Of a stretch of 5,775 nt of DNA, positions 1 to 5,775 are shown piece by piece. Location: contig JALTEE010000435.1 of assembly GCA_027007865.1 (NCBI GenBank), positions 1 through 5,775 on the forward strand, read 5' to 3'. The translations under genes were made by a program, and so were the position numbers. The first letter of the stretch is position 1, and the number at the start of each line of letters is the position of its first letter. Source of the stretch: a bacterium (lineage in GTDB: Bacteria > UBP14 > UBA6098 > B30-G16). The notes beneath the pieces are model-generated. The model did not search any database. It had not been told where the DNA came from and saw only the letters and a program-made list of their open reading frames with translations.

Positions 1-189
1 TGGCTTTTTAGAAATGGCAAGAAGCGCCGTGAAATGTGGCTTTCGGCAAAAATCGTTAACAAAAGAATGTTCTATCTCCAAGAACGAATCGGTGATAATG
101 TAATTTCTCGAGCCAGTTTTGTCGCATCTCCCACTTATAAGGCTGTTAAAGAAAGAATTAAATCACTTTTAAGCAGCGAAATAAAATAA
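1..189 (+). CDS. C-terminal end of an unidentified protein (5' end outside window)
   Basis: Frame 1 is open from the window edge to a TAA at 187-189, giving the last 62 residues of a protein. The tail is strongly basic (a GKKRRE stretch near residues 6-11, many further Lys and Arg) and looks helical, ending in KERIKSLLSSEIK. It has no membrane segment and no motif I can assign to a family. It does not resemble the RuvA C-terminus, which I checked because ruvA is a known neighbour of sprA in some Bacteroidota. The basic, helical tail would fit a cytoplasmic enzyme or a glycosyltransferase-like protein, but that is only a guess. A strong promoter begins 4 bases after its stop, so it is probably not in one tightly coupled operon with the sprA gene downstream. 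That it is the end of a real gene is likely, since the ORF stops exactly where the AT-rich intergenic region begins. Confidence 0.7.
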   Translation, partial: WLFRNGKKRREMWLSAKIVNKRMFYLQERIGDNVISRASFVASPTYKAVKERIKSLLSSEIK

Positions 190-192
190 TAC

Positions 193-221
193 TTGACACA
201 TTTCACCTAAGAGAATATTAT
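193..221 (+). promoter_or_regulatory. Near-consensus sigma70-type promoter for sprA
   Basis: A perfect -35 hexamer TTGACA (193-198) is followed by a 17-base spacer and TATTAT (216-221, 5 of 6 to TATAAT). Transcription would start near 228, leaving an untranslated leader of about 245 bases before the sprA ATG. It lies 4 bases after the stop of the upstream gene and points toward sprA, so it is the natural promoter for that gene. The match is seen directly; activity is inferred. Confidence 0.65.
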
Positions 222-286
222 CCATACAATAGCGCTTCTTGAACATTTTCAATCTTAAATTAAATCTTTTGGGCATTTTAGTTATC

Positions 287-292
287 TATAAT
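287..292 (+). promoter_or_regulatory. Possible second -10 box (TATAAT)
   Basis: A perfect TATAAT sits in the sprA leader. No good -35 is found at 16-18 bases upstream (264-269 reads ATCTTT), and there is no TGn extension. If used, transcription would start near 299, just before the small ORF at 309. In such AT-rich sequence a chance TATAAT is quite likely. Confidence 0.2.
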
Positions 293-308
293 ATTATTTG
301 GGATTGGG

Positions 309-380
309 ATGTTTATTAAACTTATTTTTGGGTGGCGCTTTGTATTTGAGATTTTGAACTATATTATTACAGCGGCATGA
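309..380 (+). CDS. Possible 23-residue hydrophobic leader peptide
   Basis: An ATG at 309 opens 23 codons ending in TGA at 378-380. The peptide reads MFIKLIFGWRFVFEILNYII followed by TAA, so it is hydrophobic and could insert in the membrane. A weak GGGA (300-303) lies 5 bases before the ATG. Its stop codon falls inside the 5' arm (377-387) of a long-range inverted repeat that pairs over the sprA start region, so a ribosome finishing here would physically block that arm. That arrangement is the only reason to list it; ORFs this short arise often by chance, and I recognise no homologue. Confidence 0.18.
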   Translation: MFIKLIFGWRFVFEILNYIITAA

Positions 381-415
381 ACGCAAAAAAATAAAAAATG
401 CTCGCTTAAATTGAT

Positions 416-422
416 AGGAGGG
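416..422 (+). promoter_or_regulatory. Orphan Shine-Dalgarno-like AGGAGGG
   Basis: This is the strongest ribosome-binding-type sequence in the leader, but no usable start codon follows at the normal 5-10 base distance. The nearest ATG (446) is 23 bases on, and the sprA ATG (475) is 52 bases on. The 14 bases just before the sprA ATG carry no purine-rich Shine-Dalgarno. It may be a standby site for ribosomes, lying in the loop of the predicted 377-500 hairpin, or it may be fortuitous. Confidence 0.3.
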
Positions 423-445
423 ATATTTTCTTTTTCCACTGCATT

Positions 446-484
446 ATGAATTTGATTAACCTTTATGCACGAGCATGTTTTTAA
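446..484 (+). CDS. Possible 12-codon ORF overlapping the sprA start
   Basis: ATG 446 opens a 12-residue ORF (MNLINLYARACF) ending in TAA at 482-484, 5 bases beyond the sprA ATG. A ribosome translating it would melt the inner stem over the sprA start and stop close enough for re-initiation at 475. It has no well-spaced Shine-Dalgarno and could easily be a chance ORF; the overlap geometry alone makes it worth noting. Confidence 0.12.
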   Translation: MNLINLYARACF

Positions 485-537
485 AAAAGTTTGCGTTCAT
501 ACATATTATTGTCATTTATGCTACTGTCGCTTTTGCC
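475..537 (+). other. Sec signal peptide of SprA
   Basis: Residues 1-21 show the classic pattern: a short basic start (MFLKK), a hydrophobic core (FAFIHIIVIYATV) and an AFA motif, so signal peptidase I should cut after Ala21, before TLN. There is no cysteine at +1, so it is not a lipoprotein. This supports ATG 475 as the true start and export to the outer membrane. Confidence 0.8.
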
Positions 538-3500
538 ACACTGAATATTTCTTTGCAAAGCGAAGGTAGGTATTTCCTTCCGATAAAGGACAGGTTTCAA
601 CCCGACCTTATCTCTATTTCGGAGTCTAAAAAGTGCCTTTCCTATGATGCCGTGAATGCGAAACATCTTGCGGTCGTAGATTTCGAACTCGGTGTAGTTT
701 TTCTATACGAAACAATCGATGGCGAAGATATTTATGCTCCACGCGCCGTATCGATAGATTCATTCCTCGCAGATATCGAATGGGAACGGTGGCAAATTGA
801 AATAAAAAACGCGAAGAAGGAACAAAAAGAGAAGAAGAAAAAGATAGAAATCCCTATGGAAAATCTTCCGCCCGGGGTAAGAACGATTATTGGCACAGGC
901 GGTGCGGGTCTTGCCATAAACGGTTCATATAAGATTTCTTTATCCGGTCGCAGCGAATGGTCGGACAATGAAGCATATATGGGTAGCAAGTGGCCTCAAC
1001 TCCAGATGGAACAGGATTCGCGCTTCACAATCACGGGGAATATTGGCTCGAAAATAAAGGTCAAAGTTGACCAGGACAGCCAGCGCGAAACCGACCTCGA
1101 AAATACAATAAACATCAATTATAAAGGCGAAGAAGACGATGTCGTTCAGTCTATCGAAGCGGGAAATACAACTCTCGCGCTCAAAGGAGCATCGCTAATC
1201 GGATACAGCGAGCGTGTGCAGGGATTATTCGGTATCAAGAGCGTATTTCAGGTCGGCGATTGGAATATAACTGCGATTGCCAGTCAGGAAAAGGCGAATA
1301 CACAAAAGGGAACATTTCACCCCAGTGCCACACAGGATAGAATTCATATAGAGGACTATGAATATAAACATCGAACATACTACTATATTTCCGATGAATA
1401 TGCCTCGTTTACCTTTAACCCAGAGGATTCTATCAGTTTCTTTGAACTTTATAGCACGGGACTTTCGGGTTCCTATATTTTTGGTTGGGTGCTCGTGAAC
1501 CCCGGTAATAGTCCCGATGATTTGCCATCTGAATTGACAACCAGTGATAGCACCGAGTCCGGATATTTTGTTCTCATAGACCCATCACAGTATTTCGTGA
1601 ACAGAAAGGCTGGCTGGTTTAGATTGAACACACCCGCTGGCAGCAACGATATTATAGGAGTGAGATATATTGTTTCTCATACTGACGGGACAGCCGACAC
1701 GGTCGGTTTTGCCAGCGGAGATACGGTTTACCTAAAAATGATAAAACCGTCCACACTCACATCAGACCATCCTTGCTGGAATTATGAATGGCGAAATGTC
1801 TATGACCTTAATATGCGCGATATACAGTTGGACGAAACTTTTATTCATCTATTTAGAAAAATTACACCCGATTCGATTGAAACTACACCCGATAATTCCA
1901 ATGTGTTTATGCTGACTTGGTATGGAATGGACTCGATAGATGTGAATGGTGATTTAGTGCCCAATGGCGACGGTATCGTCGACCAATCTTCATATTATAT
2001 TGACGCTTCTCGAGGGGAATTGATTTTTACGGTACCGCATCCATTCGACCCGCAGGATATCGATGTGGCAATATCGCCAGGTCTCGCTAATTTCCCCGAT
2101 TCGTTGCGAAATCCTGCAATATACAATTCTACAAGTTCCACAGATTGGGGATATAGCAATCATATGTTCATATTTGCCGAAGTGAAGGGATTTTCGACCG
2201 TTATTAATCTTAACGCATACAACATTATTCCAGGAAGTGAAGTTGTTAAATTAAATGGCGAGAAATTGATAAAAGACCAGGATTATTCGATAATATATGA
2301 AATCGGTCAGGTTCGACTGTTATCTGACCGTGCCAGAGACCCGAATGCGAGCATCGAGATAACTTATGAAGCACAGCCGTTATTCGCTTTACAGCAAAAA
2401 ACGCTCTTGGGCAGCAGAATTCAATACGACCTCGGAGAAAATTCATGGTTCGGTATTACAGGATTATATAAGGGTGTAACTACGCCAGAGCGTCGCCCTC
2501 GCGTCGGCGGAGAGCCATCTCAAACATTTCTATACGATTCCGATTTGCGATTATCACAAGACTTGCCATTTCTCACAAGCGCAATAGATGCACTGCCTCT
2601 TTTGCAAACCGATACGCCGTCCAATGTAACACTTTCTCTCGAGGCAGCACAGATATTGTCTAATCCAAATACGCTTGGTGAAGCGTATCTCGACGATTTC
2701 GAAGGTAGTAAAGGCACCGACCAAATTTCTATTACGAGAACGATGTGGACACCCGCAAGTCCACCAGCGGGATACAGCGGGCAACCGAGAGCAAAAGTAA
2801 TATGGTATAATCCTTATGACAGAGTTCCTGTAAGAGATATATGGCCCAATAGGGAAGTGCGCTCTGAGGAAAGTTCCACAGATGTGCTTCACATAGAATT
2901 TTACGATACGACAACTGTTCCTGGAGATTCACTGCCTTGGGGGGGAGTAATGCAGTATATAAATCCTGCATATCAAGACCAGCAGAATGCGCAATTTTTA
3001 GAAGTTTGGGTAAAAGGCGATGAAGGAATTTTGAGCATCGATATAGGACGCATTAGCGAGGATGCAAATGATAATGGACATCTTGATACCGAAGATAAAC
3101 CCGTGGGCGGAATATACGACAATATTTTAAATCAGGATGAAGACACGGGATTAGACACCCTTTTCGATGTCGACGAGCCGGGATATGACCCAATAACAAA
3201 TCCCGACCCAGATGGCGATGACTGGAGTTATAATCCTGATGTGGACCCGAACGATTATTCGCACATAAACGGCACCGAAGGTAACATAAAAGACCCAATC
3301 GGAATTAGAAAACCCGATACCGAAGACTTAAACAGAGATGGTGTTCTTAGCACATTTAACGAATATTTCGAGTTTCAGTTGGATTTAAGTAGCGACATAT
3401 TTGTTGTCGATGGAACTGAATACAATGGCTGGCGATTATATCGAATTCCGCTTATGGATTCGCTTTATACGACTGTCGATGACGGCAGAGTTTGGCATAG

Positions 3501-5775
3501 AACGGAAGTTGGAAATCCCGATTTTCAAAATATAAAATACATTCGTCTTTGGCTTACAGGCGTCGAAGATGGACATTCCGATGTAGAGATTGCGCAAATT
3601 TCATTTGTCCACAACCAGTGGGACGAAGACTTCGACCATTTTGAAATCGCTGTAAAAAATTCGCAGGAGGATCAGGACTACGAACCTCCTCCTGGTGTCG
3701 CCGGCGAAAGAGACCCTACAACAGGACTGACACAGGCGGAACAGTCGCTCGTGCTAAAATATAAAAATCTGCCCCCGCTCGACACTGTATATGCGATAAA
3801 AACGCTCACCGATGCAGAAGATTATACGCAATATGGTAAATTGACTATGTGGGTATATTTCGACAGCCTAAATTCCGAAGGCACACCACCGATATTTTTC
3901 TTCCGAATGGGCGACGACCAAGGAAGTTTTTACGAATATCGAACTATGCCTCTTAAAAATGGATGGAGCGAGAGCAATAAAATCGAAATCCCATTCGACG
4001 ACATAACATTTTTCAAGGAACAATATCAAGAGGCACTGAGCGATACGGCAGATACTACTTTACCTGATTCTTTGACCGCTGATGGAAAAGGATATTATCA
4101 TATCATCGGTTCGCCGACGCTGACGAATATAAAACGCTTCGAGGTGGGGATAATAAATCCCGACCACAATTTTCCAATATCGGGCGAAGTTTGGTGCGAT
4201 GAGTTAGTCATCAGTGACATACGAAAAGAGAACGGGAGAGCGTATAAGGGTGAATTGAGCATCAACGCTGCGGATTTTGCGACTTTCAACGCTAACATAA
4301 CAAAAACAGACGACGATTTCCACGGATTGACGAGCACCAACAGGACATCGTCATACGGATACCACTCATCTTCGACAAATAATAAAGCGACGATACTCAC
4401 GCAAACATACACTGGAAACTTCATTCTTGGGAAATTCTATCCGGTTCAATGGGGTGTAAATCTCCCTCTATCTATCTCATATACGCGTGCATCAAGTGTT
4501 CCAAGATTGATGACAAATTCGGATGTGGTTGTGCCTGATACCCTGAGAGATGAGCAAAAAACAGTTACAACGAAGAAGAATCTTTCTCTTTTGGGTATGG
4601 GAATAGCACCAGAAGAGCCTTCGCCCGCTATGGGAATTTTTGTGATACCGAATAAACTTTCATATTCGTATCAAAATTCGCAATCGACATCGCCGACGAC
4701 ACCTGTGGACAATTCAACGAACTACCAGATAATGCACACATATAATCTTTCGCCAAAAATCGAAAGTGCGCGGTGGGTTGTTCGTGGCGAACCGATAGAT
4801 TCATCACGCACAGGAAAGGGTCGGGGAGCGTTATCTATTTCATATGTTCCATCATCGATATATTTTAATACAAAATTATATGAAAACATCACCGAAAAAA
4901 CTACACAATACGGAACTCATACAACCACATTCTCGCGGACATTGAACCACGATACGAAACTCCAGTATAAGCCTATCGAAACGGTTACGACTCACTTCAA
5001 TTTAAGCCTCGAACGGGATATTCACGCACCCGATTGGTTTCATTTTGGTCCCCCAACTATTTTTGGAAAGGGAAACAACAAAGTAATAGATGATGGGATA
5101 AATTGGTCTCCAAAATCTTTAAAATTTCTCTCACAGCGATACGATTTGATGGCGAACTATTCGGAAAATACAAAAAATCCCACGGCGGGGACATTTGGCA
5201 GTGTTGTTCAACGGCGAACATTCAAATCTGATTTAACGCTAAATTGGAGTGCGCTTCTTGGTGAAAGTGGTCGTTCTTCGCGGGGGAGAAGAAGTTCCAG
5301 TAGTTCGCGTGATACCACAGGCGCTTCCGCAGCGCAATCCGCCGAAAAAGAAGAATCTCAAGTGTGGACGACGACGAAATCGATTATTAAAAAACTCAAT
5401 AATTTGCGCCTCACATTCAGTTGGGATGAGCAAAATAAACTGCCAAGTTTGGAGTCCCGACCGGGAAAGATGTTTCAGTTTGGTTTTTCAGACGACCCCG
5501 GTGTGTCGTCTTATTCGGAATATTCAGGAACGAACAGCGAGAGTAAAATGTTCACAAAAACTTTGAACATATCGACAGGCGCAAAATTGCCGAAAGATGT
5601 TTCGCTGACAACGAGGTATAAATTCACATCTACAAGAACTATTTCAGTGTCGAGCAATACGAAAAGTTCATCGCAGACATTTCCCGATATTTCTGCAAAA
5701 TGGGGTTTCGTAAACAAAATGAAATTTTTCAAGAAGTTCGCGAACTCCACGAATGCAAGCAGCAATTGGAACCAC
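475..5775 (+). CDS. sprA: SprA/Sov, outer-membrane translocon of the type IX secretion system (3' end outside window)
   Basis: The frame is open for 1,767 codons; known SprA proteins have about 2,400 residues, so the C-terminal part is missing here. SprA is the giant outer-membrane barrel through which T9SS cargo leaves the periplasm, working with PorV and a plug protein. ATG 475 is the first start after an in-frame TAA (457-459) and gives a clear signal peptide (residues 1-21). A Lys/Glu-rich linker (about 112-124) precedes the first SprA N-terminal module (about 123-280: VKVDQDSQRETDLENTININYKG, then EAGNTTLALKG and GLFGIKSVFQ). A second copy spans about 565-735 (NIIPGSEVVKLNG, then KKTLLGSRIQYDLG) and leads into AYLDDFEGSKG (737-747). 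An Asp-rich stretch (863-962), a YGKLTMWVYF segment (about 1120) and GEVWCDEL (1237-1244) follow. After about 1260 come alternating Ser/Thr/aromatic segments expected of barrel strands. Translation may be controlled by the leader hairpin. The assignment is strong; the phylum is not known. Confidence 0.93.
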   Translation, partial: MFLKKFAFIHIIVIYATVAFATLNISLQSEGRYFLPIKDRFQPDLISISESKKCLSYDAVNAKHLAVVDFELGVVFLYETIDGEDIYAPRAVSIDSFLADIEWERWQIEIKNAKKEQKEKKKKIEIPMENLPPGVRTIIGTGGAGLAINGSYKISLSGRSEWSDNEAYMGSKWPQLQMEQDSRFTITGNIGSKIKVKVDQDSQRETDLENTININYKGEEDDVVQSIEAGNTTLALKGASLIGYSERVQGLFGIKSVFQVGDWNITAIASQEKANTQKGTFHPSATQDRIHIEDYEYKHRTYYYISDEYASFTFNPEDSISFFELYSTGLSGSYIFGWVLVNPGNSPDDLPSELTTSDSTESGYFVLIDPSQYFVNRKAGWFRLNTPAGSNDIIGVRYIVSHTDGTADTVGFASGDTVYLKMIKPSTLTSDHPCWNYEWRNVYDLNMRDIQLDETFIHLFRKITPDSIETTPDNSNVFMLTWYGMDSIDVNGDLVPNGDGIVDQSSYYIDASRGELIFTVPHPFDPQDIDVAISPGLANFPDSLRNPAIYNSTSSTDWGYSNHMFIFAEVKGFSTVINLNAYNIIPGSEVVKLNGEKLIKDQDYSIIYEIGQVRLLSDRARDPNASIEITYEAQPLFALQQKTLLGSRIQYDLGENSWFGITGLYKGVTTPERRPRVGGEPSQTFLYDSDLRLSQDLPFLTSAIDALPLLQTDTPSNVTLSLEAAQILSNPNTLGEAYLDDFEGSKGTDQISITRTMWTPASPPAGYSGQPRAKVIWYNPYDRVPVRDIWPNREVRSEESSTDVLHIEFYDTTTVPGDSLPWGGVMQYINPAYQDQQNAQFLEVWVKGDEGILSIDIGRISEDANDNGHLDTEDKPVGGIYDNILNQDEDTGLDTLFDVDEPGYDPITNPDPDGDDWSYNPDVDPNDYSHINGTEGNIKDPIGIRKPDTEDLNRDGVLSTFNEYFEFQLDLSSDIFVVDGTEYNGWRLYRIPLMDSLYTTVDDGRVWHRTEVGNPDFQNIKYIRLWLTGVEDGHSDVEIAQISFVHNQWDEDFDHFEIAVKNSQEDQDYEPPPGVAGERDPTTGLTQAEQSLVLKYKNLPPLDTVYAIKTLTDAEDYTQYGKLTMWVYFDSLNSEGTPPIFFFRMGDDQGSFYEYRTMPLKNGWSESNKIEIPFDDITFFKEQYQEALSDTADTTLPDSLTADGKGYYHIIGSPTLTNIKRFEVGIINPDHNFPISGEVWCDELVISDIRKENGRAYKGELSINAADFATFNANITKTDDDFHGLTSTNRTSSYGYHSSSTNNKATILTQTYTGNFILGKFYPVQWGVNLPLSISYTRASSVPRLMTNSDVVVPDTLRDEQKTVTTKKNLSLLGMGIAPEEPSPAMGIFVIPNKLSYSYQNSQSTSPTTPVDNSTNYQIMHTYNLSPKIESARWVVRGEPIDSSRTGKGRGALSISYVPSSIYFNTKLYENITEKTTQYGTHTTTFSRTLNHDTKLQYKPIETVTTHFNLSLERDIHAPDWFHFGPPTIFGKGNNKVIDDGINWSPKSLKFLSQRYDLMANYSENTKNPTAGTFGSVVQRRTFKSDLTLNWSALLGESGRSSRGRRSSSSSRDTTGASAAQSAEKEESQVWTTTKSIIKKLNNLRLTFSWDEQNKLPSLESRPGKMFQFGFSDDPGVSSYSEYSGTNSESKMFTKTLNISTGAKLPKDVSLTTRYKFTSTRTISVSSNTKSSSQTFPDISAKWGFVNKMKFFKKFANSTNASSNWNH
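3061..3360 (+). other. Asp/Asn/Gly-rich segment of SprA with calcium-loop-like motifs
   Basis: Residues 863-962 are extremely acidic and contain loops resembling EF-hand, dockerin or thrombospondin type 3 calcium sites: DANDNGHLD (863-871), NPDPDGDD (909-916) and DLNRDGVLS (951-959). Between them are EDTGLD, DEPGYDP, DYSHINGTEGN and PDTEDLN. A smaller related loop, DVNGDLVPNGDGIVD, sits at residues 489-503. Acidic text of this kind occurs in SprA proteins of several lineages, as far as I recall. Calcium binding is inferred from residue spacing only. The flanks (DIGRISE before, EYFEFQLDL after) are normal SprA beta-sheet sequence, so this reads as an extended surface or periplasmic loop. Confidence 0.55.

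Larger units (their letters stand above)
377..500 (+). promoter_or_regulatory. Long-range hairpin pairing over the sprA start codon
   Basis: Two nested inverted repeats can form one interrupted stem in the sprA mRNA. The outer stem is 11 perfect pairs: ATGAACGCAAA (377-387) with TTTGCGTTCAT (490-500). The inner stem is 7 perfect pairs: ATGCTCG (398-404) with CGAGCAT (470-476), with four more A-U pairs (393-396 with 478-481) after one mismatch. The loop is 405-469. The first two bases of the sprA AUG (475-477) are paired and the third sits at the mismatch, so translation should be hindered when the stem is closed. The loop exposes AGGAGGG at 416-422. Within the loop TGCAT (440-444) can pair with ATGCA (465-469), stacking directly on the inner stem. 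The complementarity is seen; the regulatory role is inferred. The same symmetry could instead act at the DNA level. Confidence 0.45.

Noticed and set aside
1..189. Upstream gene as ruvA, the known sprA neighbour in some Bacteroidota
   Set aside because: The visible tail is basic and lacks the RuvA C-terminal domain pattern, so the symbol is not supported.
190..240. Terminator for the upstream gene
   Set aside because: No GC-rich hairpin followed by a T-run was found after the stop at 189; the promoter elements occupy this stretch instead.
311..321. Short palindrome GTTTATTAAAC as an operator
   Set aside because: It is only five AT-rich pairs around a central base, not repeated elsewhere in the leader, and is easily expected by chance.
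2246..2971. Overlapping minus-strand ORFs of 65-112 codons opposite sprA
   Set aside because: They lie wholly antisense to a continuous, well-recognised coding frame, have cysteine- and arginine-rich sequences with no domain character, and overlap each other in different frames. They are shadows of sprA codon bias.
4098..4424. A 108-codon minus-strand ORF with a hydrophobic stretch
   Set aside because: It lies opposite the GEVWCDEL region of sprA, one of the best conserved parts; the hydrophobicity is what antisense of Asp/Glu/Asn-rich codons yields. There is no promoter or ribosome-binding evidence.
5239..5566. Out-of-frame ORFs on both strands around the Arg/Ser-rich loop
   Set aside because: The local GC-rich, low-complexity DNA lacks stops in several frames. 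The SprA frame continues uninterrupted through it, so no frameshift or second gene is needed.

Overview
The window is dominated by one very large + strand gene that starts at 475 and is still open at the right edge (1,767 codons without a stop). Its product is recognisable as SprA (Sov in Porphyromonas), the giant outer-membrane beta-barrel translocon of the type IX secretion system (T9SS). Family landmarks appear in the expected order: a Sec signal peptide, two copies of the SprA N-terminal module, the AYLDDFEG signature, an Asp/Asn/Gly-rich stretch with calcium-loop-like motifs, a GEVWCDEL segment, and a long Ser/Thr/aromatic-rich part that should form barrel strands. The last several hundred residues lie outside the window.

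This points to a diderm bacterium with a T9SS. The Asp-rich insert and the near-consensus sigma70-type promoter upstream (TTGACA, 17 bp, TATTAT) do not look typical of Bacteroidota, whose main promoters are of the TTTG / TAnnTTTG type and which rarely use Shine-Dalgarno sequences. I infer a non-Bacteroidota member or neighbour of the FCB group, but the phylum cannot be fixed from this sequence.

Layout: 1-189 is the C-terminal end of an unassigned protein. 190-474 is an AT-rich intergenic region. It holds the strong promoter just after the upstream stop, a weaker second -10 box, a possible 23-codon hydrophobic leader ORF (309-380), an orphan AGGAGGG (416-422) and a 12-codon ORF (446-484) that overlaps the sprA start. 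475-5775 is sprA.

The least expected signal is in the sprA leader. Two nested inverted repeats (377-387 with 490-500, and 398-404 with 470-476) would fold the mRNA so that the sprA AUG is base-paired. The stop codon of the 23-codon ORF lies inside the outer 5' arm. This suggests, but does not prove, translational control of this very large protein. No RNA genes, mobile elements, CRISPR arrays or clear terminators were seen.
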